NCBI GenBank assembly: GCA_947599875.1 | Contig: CANQFV010000019.1 | Coordinates: 1 to 47,410 of the forward strand | Direction of reading: 5' to 3' | DNA from: an uncultured Oscillospiraceae bacterium | GTDB lineage: Bacteria; Bacillota; Clostridia; Oscillospirales; Oscillospiraceae | Length of the DNA stretch: 47,410 nucleotides | Shown: positions 7,895 through 16,103 of the stretch, one piece after another | Numbering within the stretch: position 1 is the stretch's first letter | Layout of the letters: every line of letters starts with the position of its first letter | Translations under genes and position numbers: made by a program | The notes under the pieces: generated by a model | Told to the model about the DNA's origin: nothing | What the model saw: the letters and a program-made list of their open reading frames with translations, nothing else | Database searches by the model: none

Positions 7895-8638
7895 TCACTC
7901 ACCCAAATAGTAGAGGTACACGTCCTCCAGGCTGAAGTGCCCCGGCACCACGCTCTCCCGCACCTCCTGGGCCACGCGCTCTATGAGCCGGTCGGGCCGA
8001 TCCATGCCTACCACGCGGCCTTTTTTCATCATGAAAATCTGGTCGGAGATGGACTCGATGTCGCTGACAATGTGGGTGGCCAGCAGGATGATCCGCCCCC
8101 GGGACAGGGAGGAGATGAAGCTGCGGATGCGGATGCGCTCCTTGGGGTCAAGCCCCGCCGTGGGTTCGTCGAGGATCACCACCTTGGGGTCGCCCAAAAG
8201 TGCCTGCGCCAAGAGTACCCGCTGCTTCATGCCGCCGGAGTAGCCGCCCAGCTTCTTGTGGCGCGCATCGGAGAGGTTCGTGACCTCCAGCAGCCTCTCG
8301 ATCTCCTCCCTGGCCTGCTTCTTGGGGATGGCCTTCAAATCGGCCATGTAGGAGAGGAAGGTCTGCGCCGTCATTTGTTCGTAGCAGCCCTGCTGCTGGG
8401 GCATGTAGCCCAGGACGCGGCGGAAGTCCCGGCCCAGCTTCAAAATGTCCGTCCCGTCAAAGAGGATCTGCCCCTCCGTCCGGGGGATGTTGTCCGTGAG
8501 CAGGTTCATCATGGTGGACTTCCCCGCGCCGTTGGCGCCTAAGATGCCGTAGATGCCCTCGGTGAAGGTGATGTTCACATGGTCAAGGGCCGTGAAATTG
8601 CCGTAACGCTTTGTCAGGTCAAGTAGTTCAAGCTTCAT
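7895..8638 (-). CDS. ABC transporter ATP-binding protein
   Basis: This 247-residue ATPase energises the permease encoded immediately downstream. Walker A is GANGAGKST (34-42), the Q-loop lies near residue 81, the signature is YSGGMKQR (133-140), and Walker B with the catalytic Glu is VVILDEPT (153-160). A His-switch follows in ATHIVSD. The sequence type is that of BcrA/SkfE-like exporters. The start at 8638 has a GGGGG ribosome site; the GTG-type start 12 bases upstream is less likely. It begins 13 bases after the lipoprotein stop codon and overlaps the permease start, so the three genes are one transcription unit. Confidence 0.95.
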   Translation of the reverse strand: MKLELLDLTKRYGNFTALDHVNITFTEGIYGILGANGAGKSTMMNLLTDNIPRTEGQILFDGTDILKLGRDFRRVLGYMPQQQGCYEQMTAQTFLSYMADLKAIPKKQAREEIERLLEVTNLSDARHKKLGGYSGGMKQRVLLAQALLGDPKVVILDEPTAGLDPKERIRIRSFISSLSRGRIILLATHIVSDIESISDQIFMMKKGRVVGMDRPDRLIERVAQEVRESVVPGHFSLEDVYLYYLGE

Positions 8639-8651
8639 AAGTACCCCCAAA

Positions 8652-9851
8652 TTACCAATCCCAGGTGTAAATCTGTGTTATTTCGCCGCTCTCGATGCTG
8701 ACACAGCACAGGTGCAGGCCCTGAGACAGCGCACCGGTTCTCACCATGAAGTACAGGTCATTTTCAGAGACAAACAGGGGAACGCAGTCCGCCGCGTCTC
8801 CGATCTCGTGATACAGCCCCGTCAGGGACAGCTCCTTTAAAAGCGCGCCGTCAAGGCCGTAGATGAAGAAGGTGTCGCCGCCCGTGTTGTCCCCGTGGGT
8901 GGCATCCCGGATAAGGCACATATACCGGTCGGAGAAGACGGCCGTGCCATACGGCACCTTCGCGGTGGTGTCCGCAAGCTTCACCGTCTCCCCGCTGTCA
9001 AGGTCGCTCCGCCACAGGCCGTTTCCCGCCAGGAAGAAATACAGGCTCCCGTCCAGAACAAACCACTGGCTGGGGGAGACGCCGGTCTTGTTCCAGGTCC
9101 CCACCTGGGCGCCGTCCGGGGTGGCCCAGACCTGCCGGACGTGTCCTTTCAGCGTGTCATAGGCGAAAAGCGTGTCCTTAAAGCTCCCGTCAGGCTGTTC
9201 CATATTCGCCATAAAATACACGCTGTCCCCGTCGGCCCAGAGGGTGAGGTTCAAGTCGTCCCTGGTCTCACTATGGCCGTCCCCACCGGCCCCCTGTCCC
9301 CAGATCGCCCTGGCATCGTCCGCCCCGCCGCCCAGCGGGACGGCGTAGAGGACGTCGTTGTAAACGTAATATACATACCCCCTGTGGTAGATGGGGGCCG
9401 TGTAGGAGGCGGGGGAGGCGCCCAGGGAGAATTTCAGCTCCTGGACGGTGCGGCGGCCGGCGCCGTCCGGCTTTAGGGACAGCACCACCTTCTCCCCGGC
9501 GGAGGTCACGCAGTGGAGCTTGCCCCCGGTAAACCACATGCCCGCGGTGTTGAGCCGTGCGTTGCAGGAGGTGCCGCTGTGGCTGCAGTCGGGCTTAGCG
9601 CACAGGGCCGCGGCCTTTTTCGACGTCTTGTCCACATAGTAGAGATAGGCGTCCTTTTGGAAATAGATGCCCGCGTCCGTCTCGCACATCTGCGTAAGGC
9701 CGGGATAGAGGGACTGGTGCATATTCCGCTGGAAATCCTCGTCCCCGGTCTGTCCGTCCGGAATGTTCACGCCTGATCTCTGACAGGCCGCAAGCGACAG
9801 GATCGTCAAGGATGTCAATAGTACCAAAAGAGCTTGCCTCGCGATTTTCAA
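8652..9851 (-). CDS. CxKPxCxH-family lipoprotein 1 (in operon with the ABC exporter)
   Basis: The predicted lipoprotein has 399 residues, with signal peptide and lipobox LAAC (lipidated Cys23), so it should sit on the outer face of the membrane. I chose the TTG at 9851 because GGAGGG lies 7 bases upstream and it gives a normal lipoprotein signal; the upstream ATG at 9881 has no ribosome site. Shared family marks are DFQRNMHQS soon after the lipobox, CAKPDCSHSGTSC, WADGDSVYFMAN, and a C-terminal IESGEITQIYTW. Repeated Tyr-rich strand patterns (YVYYVYNDVLYAV) suggest a beta-propeller of the DUF5050 kind (family link from memory). It lies 13 bases upstream of the ABC ATPase gene and so may serve the exporter as a substrate or sensor protein. 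The function is unknown. Confidence 0.88.
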   Translation of the reverse strand: MKIARQALLVLLTSLTILSLAACQRSGVNIPDGQTGDEDFQRNMHQSLYPGLTQMCETDAGIYFQKDAYLYYVDKTSKKAAALCAKPDCSHSGTSCNARLNTAGMWFTGGKLHCVTSAGEKVVLSLKPDGAGRRTVQELKFSLGASPASYTAPIYHRGYVYYVYNDVLYAVPLGGGADDARAIWGQGAGGDGHSETRDDLNLTLWADGDSVYFMANMEQPDGSFKDTLFAYDTLKGHVRQVWATPDGAQVGTWNKTGVSPSQWFVLDGSLYFFLAGNGLWRSDLDSGETVKLADTTAKVPYGTAVFSDRYMCLIRDATHGDNTGGDTFFIYGLDGALLKELSLTGLYHEIGDAADCVPLFVSENDLYFMVRTGALSQGLHLCCVSIESGEITQIYTWDW

Positions 9852-9885
9852 GAGCCATCCCTCCCGCGTTTTATTGGGCATTACC

Positions 9886-9914
9886 AATATGCGCTCTGCC
9901 CCAAAGGATTTCAA
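9886..9914 (-). promoter_or_regulatory. Possible weak promoter before lipoprotein 1
   Basis: TTGAAA (9909-9914), a 17-base spacer and CATATT (9886-9891) lie in the 196-base gap between the lipoprotein genes at 10048 and 8652. The -10 is poor and no direct-repeat operator is present, so expression of lipoprotein 1 and the exporter may instead rely on read-through from 11412. Confidence 0.35.
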
Positions 9915-10047
9915 TAGCCCTGGCACAACCGGCGCTTTTCGCGGCGCAAACGGCGGCCTGCCACGCGAAGATCTTATCACCCCGTCCCGTGCGCCTCAAG
10001 CGCCTGTGCAAAAGTGCAGGGAGATCGCGCAAAAATGCGGTGTGGCG

Positions 10048-11412
10048 TCACGTCCTCTCCCAGTCGGTGATCACCTTGATATCGCCCGTTTCAATGTCGG
10101 CGCGGCAGAGGATGTAGTCGTACTTCTTTTTCCCGCCCATAAAGGAATAGTTGTCCTGGCCGGTGGCGTCGCCGCCGATCACCGTCTCCGCCTCAGCCAC
10201 AAAGAACAGGCCGCCGTCGGAGCAGAAGACAGGCTCCACGTTCACAATGCCGTCAAACCGGTGGTAGACCGCCTGGAGCGGCAATTCGTATAAAAGCTGG
10301 CCGTCCAGGCTGTAGATATAGAACGTGTCGCCGCCCACCAGGTGCAGATAGTCGTAGCGCGACCCCTCCGCAAGCTCAAATCCCGGCAGGCTCCTGTCCT
10401 CGGGCACGGCGTTTAAAAGGCACATGTATTCGTCGGAAAAGATCGCCTTGCCGTAGGGGGTCTTCCCGTGGGTGTCCGCCAGCTTTTCGTATTCGCCGGA
10501 GCTGAGGTCGCACCGCCAGTAGTCCCCGCCGGAGAGGTAGAAGTAGATGGCCCCGTCCTTGATGTACCACTTCGTGACTGAGACGCCCGTCTGCGTCCAC
10601 TGGCCCACCGTACCGGCGTCCGGCGTCTCCCACACCTGCTTCACAAGGGGTTCGTCGCCGCTGTTCTTTTTGCCCTTCTTCTCCGCGGCGGCGGCATCAA
10701 AGGCGAAAAGCGTGTCCTTGTAGGTGCCGTCGGGCTGCATCACGTTCGTCATGAAGTAGACGGTGTCGCCGTCGGCCCACAGCGTGAATTTGTTGCCCAC
10801 GGGGATGGAGTCATAGAACTGGACGCTGCCCTTTTCGCCCTCGATCTCCTCTCCCCACAGAGCCTGGGCGCGTTTTTTCAGCTTGCCGCCCAGGGGGACG
10901 CGGTAAAGGACGCCGCTGTAGAAGAAGTAGACGTATCCCCGGTGCAGGATCGGGTCAACGTGGGTCGAGCTGCCGCTGGGCTCAAACTCCAGCTCCTGCA
11001 CCACCCGCTGGCCGGTGCCGTCCAGGGCCACGGAGTAGATGCGCTCGCCGTGATCCACGAGCTTGCCGCGCTCCTCCAGCAGGGTGCTGTTGGTGTAGTA
11101 GAGGCGCCCGCCCGTCTCCCACAGGACGCCGCCGTATATTTCGGCGTTGCAGGTGTCGTCATTGTGGGCACATTCGGGCTTGGTGCATAAAAGCGCGATT
11201 TGATAAGTCTCCTTGTCGATAAAGTAGGCGTGGGAGCCGCCGTACAGGATGTAGTAGCCGTCCTCCGTCTGGCACACCTTGTCGAGGCGGTAATAATCGG
11301 ACTGGTGCATGTTCTTCTGAAATTCGTCCGTTGATTTGATGATGCCGCTGCAGGCGGTGAGGGAGAGGGTCAGCGCCGCCGCAAGCGCGGCGGCCAGCAG
11401 CTTTTTCGCCAT
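10048..11412 (-). CDS. CxKPxCxH-family lipoprotein 2 (TCS1 target)
   Basis: This is a 454-residue lipoprotein with lipobox LTAC (Cys21) and a start at 11412 preceded by AGGAGG. The family marks are present: DEFQKNMHQS, CTKPECAHNDDTC, WADGDTVYFMTN, KWYIKDGAIYFYL and a C-terminal IETGDIKVITDW. It is longer than its paralogues because of an insertion with a Lys-rich stretch (AAAEKKGKKNSGDE) and a longer C-terminal third. It is the first gene after TCS1 and has a TCS1-type direct-repeat operator with a -10 box (11469-11500) about 57 bases upstream of its start. It should therefore be directly activated by that regulator. The ligand and role are unknown. Confidence 0.9.
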   Translation of the reverse strand: MAKKLLAAALAAALTLSLTACSGIIKSTDEFQKNMHQSDYYRLDKVCQTEDGYYILYGGSHAYFIDKETYQIALLCTKPECAHNDDTCNAEIYGGVLWETGGRLYYTNSTLLEERGKLVDHGERIYSVALDGTGQRVVQELEFEPSGSSTHVDPILHRGYVYFFYSGVLYRVPLGGKLKKRAQALWGEEIEGEKGSVQFYDSIPVGNKFTLWADGDTVYFMTNVMQPDGTYKDTLFAFDAAAAEKKGKKNSGDEPLVKQVWETPDAGTVGQWTQTGVSVTKWYIKDGAIYFYLSGGDYWRCDLSSGEYEKLADTHGKTPYGKAIFSDEYMCLLNAVPEDRSLPGFELAEGSRYDYLHLVGGDTFYIYSLDGQLLYELPLQAVYHRFDGIVNVEPVFCSDGGLFFVAEAETVIGGDATGQDNYSFMGGKKKYDYILCRADIETGDIKVITDWERT

Positions 11413-11468
11413 ATCGGGTATCCTCCTGAGTGAATGATCTTGCAAGCGGGTTTTCCGCATGCCTGATC

Positions 11469-11500
11469 ATTCTAAGGGGCGGTTTTAACGAAAACCTAAC
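11469..11500 (-). promoter_or_regulatory. TCS1-type direct-repeat operator and -10 box (lipoprotein 2)
   Basis: The minus strand reads GTTAGGTTTTCGTTAAAA (two GTTA half-sites 11 bp apart, complements at 11497-11500 and 11486-11489). After exactly 11 more bases comes TAGAAT (11469-11474). The half-sites occupy the place of the -35 box, as expected for activation by an OmpR/PhoB-type regulator. The same arrangement precedes the TCS1 regulator gene. Confidence 0.82.
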
Positions 11501-11505
11501 GATTT

Positions 11506-12729
11506 TCAAAAAAACCGCTGTACCAGCGAAAAAACGGCCGTGACGGCGGCGCCGCCGCCCTCCGGGTTCTCCAGTCTCAGGCTGCCCCCGTGCTTTTCAC
11601 ACAGCGTGTGGCAGATATACAGGCCCAGGCCGAAATGATACGTTTTTTCGTTCTGCTCCCCGCTGTAATAGGGCTTTGCGGCGGCTGTAAGCTCCTTGCT
11701 CTGAAAGCCGCGGCCGTCGTCGGCCACGCGGATCGTCAGCGTCTCGCCGTCGCTTGCCAGCTCCACGGCGATTTTTGACCTGGCGAACCGCAGCGCGTTG
11801 TCCAGCAGGTTTTCAAACACCTGCGTCACCGCCGCAGGGTCGATGTTCAGCGTGGCGGCTTCTATGTCGGAGGTGATTGTACAGGAAATGCCCTGCTTTT
11901 CACCCAGAAGCGTTGTGGTCTCCCGAAGGCCCGTGATGAGATCCCCCGTGGGGACGGTCTCCCGCTGGATGGGCAGGTCTGACAGCTTCTGCGCGGTGTT
12001 CATGCTGTCCACAAACTGCCTGAGACGTTCCACATGGGCGGACATGGTGTGGACGGTCTCAATGACCCTCTCCCGGGGAAGCTCCCCGGTGGGGAGGTAC
12101 TCGGAGAGTGTGTCCGTGTACCCCTTCAAGACCGCGATGGGGGTGCGCAGATCGTGGGTGTAGGCGTCGTTGAGCTGCTTTCGCTCCTCTATCATCCGGC
12201 TCAGGCGCAGATTGTTCTCGTCCAGGGCACAGCGCATCCTCTCAAAGGCCCCGCACAGCTTCGCCATCTCATCCCGGCCGGGGTAATTGAGGGAGAAGGC
12301 GAAATCCTTCTCCGCGATTTTTTCAGAGGCGTTTACAAGCATGGCCAGGGGCTTTTTCAGCTTGGTGAAATAGAGCAGCAGCACGGCTGTCAGCAGGCTC
12401 ACGGAATAGAGAAAAACCGGGGCGTACTGGATGACCCACCGGCAGATCCGGTATAGGCGCTCATCCCCCGGGGACATGCCGTCAATGTCCACCTTGTAGA
12501 AAAAGGTCTCGCCCCTCTCCCCCGTCACGGTCTCGTAGACGATGCCGCTGTCGCCGGGGGTCCTGTCCTGGATCATGATGTACTGCAGGTTGAGCTGAGA
12601 CATCTTGGCCTTGGCCGCGCTTGTCACCCTGCTTGACGCCAGGGACGCGGTGATCAGCGCCGCGGCGGCGAACAGGAAAATGGCCAGCCACAGCGGGATA
12701 CTGCGGTACCACGCCTTTATTTTACCCAT
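11506..12729 (-). CDS. TCS1 sensor histidine kinase
   Basis: This 407-residue membrane kinase has a membrane helix at about 11-32, an extracytoplasmic loop of about 70 residues, a second helix at about 102-121, a HAMP linker, a dimerisation domain with phospho-acceptor His192 (THDLRTP), and an ATPase domain with N-box NLLDNALRF, DDGRGF and GLGLYICHTLCEKHGG. It should phosphorylate the response regulator encoded just upstream. Its ATG lies inside the end of that gene (13-base overlap), so the two are translationally coupled. The sensor loop shows no known domain. It resembles the TCS2 kinase more closely than the TCS3 kinase. Confidence 0.95.
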   Translation of the reverse strand: MGKIKAWYRSIPLWLAIFLFAAAALITASLASSRVTSAAKAKMSQLNLQYIMIQDRTPGDSGIVYETVTGERGETFFYKVDIDGMSPGDERLYRICRWVIQYAPVFLYSVSLLTAVLLLYFTKLKKPLAMLVNASEKIAEKDFAFSLNYPGRDEMAKLCGAFERMRCALDENNLRLSRMIEERKQLNDAYTHDLRTPIAVLKGYTDTLSEYLPTGELPRERVIETVHTMSAHVERLRQFVDSMNTAQKLSDLPIQRETVPTGDLITGLRETTTLLGEKQGISCTITSDIEAATLNIDPAAVTQVFENLLDNALRFARSKIAVELASDGETLTIRVADDGRGFQSKELTAAAKPYYSGEQNEKTYHFGLGLYICHTLCEKHGGSLRLENPEGGGAAVTAVFSLVQRFF

Positions 12730-13394
12730 TTGTAGCCCACCCCCCAGACGGTCTGGATATACGGCTTGCACCCCGCGGCGGAGAGCTTGGCCCGCAGGCG
12801 GCTGATATGCTCCATCGCCGTGTTGGGGTCCGCGTCGCTGTCCATCTCCCATATGCGGTCGAAGATCCGGTCCTTGCTGAACAGCTGTCCCGGGTGCAGG
12901 GACAGAAGCTCTACGATCTCATACTCCTTGGGCGTCAGAGAGATGGCCTCGCCCCTGAAGCTGACATTCCGGGTGGTGTAGTCGATCACAAACCGGTCGT
13001 CCAGCAAAAGCCGGTGTGCCGTCTGGCCGCTCCGGTCCTCCCGGCGCAGGTGGGCGGCCACCCGCGCCCCCAATTCGCTGACGGAGAAGGGCTTGACGAT
13101 GTAATCGTCGCCGCCCGCGTCAAAGCCCTCCAGCTTGTCCCGGTCCCCGACCCTGGCGGTGAGGAACAGGATGGGGCAGGTGACGTGTTCCCGGATGCGG
13201 CGGCACACCTCCAGCCCGTCGATATCCGGCATGTTGATGTCCAGCAGGATGAGATCCGGCTGTTTTGCGGCCTTCTCGATCCCGGCAAGGCCGTTTTCCG
13301 CCAGGATCACCTTGTAGTCCTTCAGCTCAAAATACTGCTTGAGCATGGCGCCCATGTCCTTTTCATCGTCGATGATCAGCAGAGTTTTTCCCAT
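12717..13394 (-). CDS. TCS1 response regulator, OmpR/PhoB family
   Basis: The 225-residue regulator has a receiver domain (1-120; acidic pocket D9-D10, phospho-acceptor D52, T79, K101) and a C-terminal winged-helix DNA-binding domain ending in YIQTVWGVGYKWVK. The start at 13394 follows GGGAGGGG. It should bind 11-bp-period GTTA direct repeats; one such site lies in its own promoter (13415-13446) and one before the lipoprotein at 11412, which implies autoregulation. The predicted leader is very short, with the transcription start near the ribosome site. Confidence 0.95.
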   Translation of the reverse strand: MGKTLLIIDDEKDMGAMLKQYFELKDYKVILAENGLAGIEKAAKQPDLILLDINMPDIDGLEVCRRIREHVTCPILFLTARVGDRDKLEGFDAGGDDYIVKPFSVSELGARVAAHLRREDRSGQTAHRLLLDDRFVIDYTTRNVSFRGEAISLTPKEYEIVELLSLHPGQLFSKDRIFDRIWEMDSDADPNTAMEHISRLRAKLSAAGCKPYIQTVWGVGYKWVK

Positions 13395-13414
13395 GTGTCA
13401 CCCCTCCCGAAGAA

Positions 13415-13446
13415 AGTATACCAGACAATTTTAACGAAATCCTAAC
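13415..13446 (-). promoter_or_regulatory. TCS1-type direct-repeat operator and -10 box (TCS1 own promoter)
   Basis: The minus strand reads GTTAGGATTTCGTTAAAA (half-site complements at 13443-13446 and 13432-13435, 11 bp apart), then 11 bases, then TATACT (13415-13420). Seventeen of these eighteen operator bases match the site at 11469-11500, and the distance to the -10 is the same. No separate -35 box is present. Confidence 0.85.
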
Positions 13447-13519
13447 GGTTTCGAAATTTTCTCCGTGCGGCAGAGAACTTCCCGCTCCTGCCGCCTGGCG
13501 GCCCCTTTTTCCTGTCCCC

Positions 13520-14803
13520 TTATTGCCAGCTGTAGATCTCAGTGATCTGGCCGGTGTCTATATTCACGCGGCAGAGGACGTTGTTTTGCTCCTTTCCGCT
13601 GACGCCGTTTTTCTCTGACATACGGCCGGCGTCCATGTTGAAGTACAGGTTCTCCCGGTCGCAGAAGAGAAGGGTGAAGCCGTTGACTGTCCCCCGCCTC
13701 TCCGTCAGCGGCCCCAGGGACAGCTCCTTTAAAAGCGCGCCCTCCAGGTCGTAGACATAGACGGTGTCCCCGCCCTGGTGGAAGGGGGCGCCCACCATGA
13801 GCGTGCCGTCAAAGGGGTTCGATAGGGGACGGTCATTCAAAAGGCACAGGCGGTCGTCGGAGAAGACGGCGCTGCCGTAGAGGGTCTTATCCGTGGTGTC
13901 CGCCAGCTTCACCGTCTCGCCGGTGGTGAGATCGGACTTCCAGAAGTCCCCGCCGGAGAGGTAGAAGTAGATAAAGCCATTCGTGACGTACCACTGAGAT
14001 ACGGACACGCCGGTGGTCTCCCACTCCCCCACGGTCTCCTTACCCGGCGTCTCCCAGACCTGCTCCGCCTCGCCGCCGCTCAGGGGGCAGGAAAAGAGGG
14101 TGTCCCTCTGGGTCCCGTCCTGCCGGGTGACGTTGACCATGAAGTAGAGGGTGTCCCCGTCGGCCCAGAGGGTGTAATGGGGCTGGGCGGGGTCATAGGC
14201 CGCGTAGCCGCCGTCCGGGGTCCCGGCGGCGCTGTCCCGCCCGTAAATGAGCCGGGCGTCCCCCGGGTCGCCGCCCAGGGTGACGGCGTACAGGCTGCCG
14301 TTCAGGACGAAGTAGACCTCCCCCCGGTGGTAGATGGGCCTGTCGTAGGCGGCCTTTCCAAGGTCCATGACCTCCCGGCGCTCCGTGCCGCTCATGGTCT
14401 GGGAGAAGACGCGCTTTTCGCCGCCCCGCTCCGCCCGGACGTAGTAGAGCCGCGCCCCGTCCGTCCAAAGGCCCAGGACGTCCACAAGGGCGCCGCAGGT
14501 GTCGGGGTCAGAGTGGCCGCAGTCGGGCCTGGCGCACAGAACGGTGACTCTCCCCGTGGCCTTGTCCATGTAGTAGAGCCTGAATTTCAGTCCCGGCCCC
14601 AGGTCGCAGTTGAAATAGAACCCCTCCTGTGTCTCGCAAATGCCGTCCAGGTCGCCGCCCCGGGACTGGTGCATGTTCTTCTGAAATTCGTCGCTGACGG
14701 TCTGGGCGGCGGGGATGTCCAGGCCGCCCTTTTGGCAGGCGGCGAGGGTGAGGGGGAGCAGCGCCGCCAGGAGGGCGGCCAGGGGCCGTTTCGCTGTTTT
14801 CAT
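13520..14803 (-). CDS. CxKPxCxH-family lipoprotein 3 (third of the TCS2 operon)
   Basis: The 427-residue lipoprotein has lipobox LAAC (Cys23) and a start at 14803 with AAGGAG upstream. Family marks: DEFQKNMHQS, CARPDCGHSDPDTC (Lys replaced by Arg), WADGDTLYFMVN, QWYVTNGFIYFYL and a C-terminal IDTGQITEIYSW. It is the last of three tandem paralogues, 12 bases after the previous stop, with no promoter of its own visible. After it, a GC-rich hairpin (GCCGCCAGGCGGC) without a U-tract precedes the TCS1 promoter. A surface beta-propeller-like binding protein is inferred; the ligand is unknown. Confidence 0.9.
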   Translation of the reverse strand: MKTAKRPLAALLAALLPLTLAACQKGGLDIPAAQTVSDEFQKNMHQSRGGDLDGICETQEGFYFNCDLGPGLKFRLYYMDKATGRVTVLCARPDCGHSDPDTCGALVDVLGLWTDGARLYYVRAERGGEKRVFSQTMSGTERREVMDLGKAAYDRPIYHRGEVYFVLNGSLYAVTLGGDPGDARLIYGRDSAAGTPDGGYAAYDPAQPHYTLWADGDTLYFMVNVTRQDGTQRDTLFSCPLSGGEAEQVWETPGKETVGEWETTGVSVSQWYVTNGFIYFYLSGGDFWKSDLTTGETVKLADTTDKTLYGSAVFSDDRLCLLNDRPLSNPFDGTLMVGAPFHQGGDTVYVYDLEGALLKELSLGPLTERRGTVNGFTLLFCDRENLYFNMDAGRMSEKNGVSGKEQNNVLCRVNIDTGQITEIYSWQ

Positions 14804-14815
14804 GGGGTTTTCTCC

Positions 14816-16099
14816 TTACCGAAGCTTGTAAATTTGCGAAAGCTCAGCGGTCTCAAAATTGGCCCGCCACAGTGTGACAGAGCCGGTATTGCCCACCGGC
14901 ATCCCGTACTGGGTGGAATAGACCGTGGTGGTGGCCAGAAAGTACACGTCGGTGCTGTCGCACATGAGCATGTCGATGTCGATTTTGCCGTCCAGCGCGT
15001 CACGCAGCGGCTTTAGGGAGATCTCCCCTTTGAATGTCCCGTCCAGCCCGTAGAGGAAGATGCTGTCCCCGGGGACGCGATACCGGCCGCCCTCCGTGAC
15101 CTGGCCCTGGAAATCCGCGGGCAGCTGACCCAAAAGGGCCAGGTAGTCGTCGGAAAAGACGGCGCTGCCGTAGAGGGTCTTATCCGTGGTGTCCGCCAGC
15201 TTTTCATATTCGCCGGAGTTGAGGTCGCACCGCCAGTAGTCCCCGCCGGAGAGGTAGAAGTAGATATACCCATTCGTAACATACCACTGAGATACGGAAA
15301 CGCCGGTGGTCTGCCACGCGCCGACCTGGGCGGCGCCGGGGGTGACCCAGACCTCACGGACGTCCGAGCCGTCCAGGCCGCACCGGAAGAGTACGTCCTT
15401 GTATGTCCCGTCGGCGGTCTGGACATTTGCCATAAAGTAGAGGGTCTCGCCGTCTGCCCAGAGGGTGTAATGGATGGCGTTGGGGTTAAAATCGACCCTG
15501 CCGTCGGCGTAGGACTGGGACGAGCCGGCGCCCTCCGGCTTCCAGATCTCCTCCGCCGAGTCCTTCTCCCCGCCCAGCTTCACCCGGTAGAGGATGTCAT
15601 CGCTGACGTAGTAGATATAACCGCGGTGATAGATGGCCGTGTCGTAGGAGGACTGGGAGGCGGAAAACTCGTTGAATTTCAGCTCCTGAACCGTCTCCCG
15701 GCCCGTGGCGTCGGGCCTTACGGAACCCACTGTCCTGGGGTCGTTGCTGTTGCTGACATAGTACAGCCGCTCGCCGCCTGTCAAAAGATAGTTGGCATCT
15801 ATCATGGCGTTGCAGGTGTCGGGGTCAGAGTGGTCGCAGTCGGGCTTGGCGCACAGGACGGTCATCCTGCCCGTGTCCCTCTCCAGGTAGTAGAGCCTCC
15901 CATAGCCCACATAATAGCCCGTGTCCGTCTCCACAAAGGTGGGCACCCCCGTCCCCTCCGTCTGATGCAGGTTTTTCTGAAAATCCTCCCGCCCGGTCAT
16001 TGTCAGGGGGATGTCCAGACCGCTTTTCCGGCAGGCGGTGAGAGAGAACATGAGCAGAGCCGCCAAAAGCGCGGCAAGGGTTTTTCCCGTTGTTTTCAT
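14816..16099 (-). CDS. CxKPxCxH-family lipoprotein 4 (second of the TCS2 operon)
   Basis: The 427-residue lipoprotein has lipobox LTAC (Cys23). Family marks: DFQKNLHQT, FVETDTGYY, CAKPDCDHSDPDTC, WADGETLYFMAN, QWYVTNGYIYFYL and a final FETAELSQIYKL. It starts 4 bases after the stop of lipoprotein 5 and is therefore co-translated with it. A segment of about 40 residues (GGDYWRCDLNSGEYEKL and the following ADTTDKTLYGSAVFSDD) is nearly identical to the matching parts of lipoproteins 2 and 3, which points to recent duplication or gene conversion in the array. Confidence 0.9.
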   Translation of the reverse strand: MKTTGKTLAALLAALLMFSLTACRKSGLDIPLTMTGREDFQKNLHQTEGTGVPTFVETDTGYYVGYGRLYYLERDTGRMTVLCAKPDCDHSDPDTCNAMIDANYLLTGGERLYYVSNSNDPRTVGSVRPDATGRETVQELKFNEFSASQSSYDTAIYHRGYIYYVSDDILYRVKLGGEKDSAEEIWKPEGAGSSQSYADGRVDFNPNAIHYTLWADGETLYFMANVQTADGTYKDVLFRCGLDGSDVREVWVTPGAAQVGAWQTTGVSVSQWYVTNGYIYFYLSGGDYWRCDLNSGEYEKLADTTDKTLYGSAVFSDDYLALLGQLPADFQGQVTEGGRYRVPGDSIFLYGLDGTFKGEISLKPLRDALDGKIDIDMLMCDSTDVYFLATTTVYSTQYGMPVGNTGSVTLWRANFETAELSQIYKLR

Positions 16100-16103
16100 C
16101 CCG

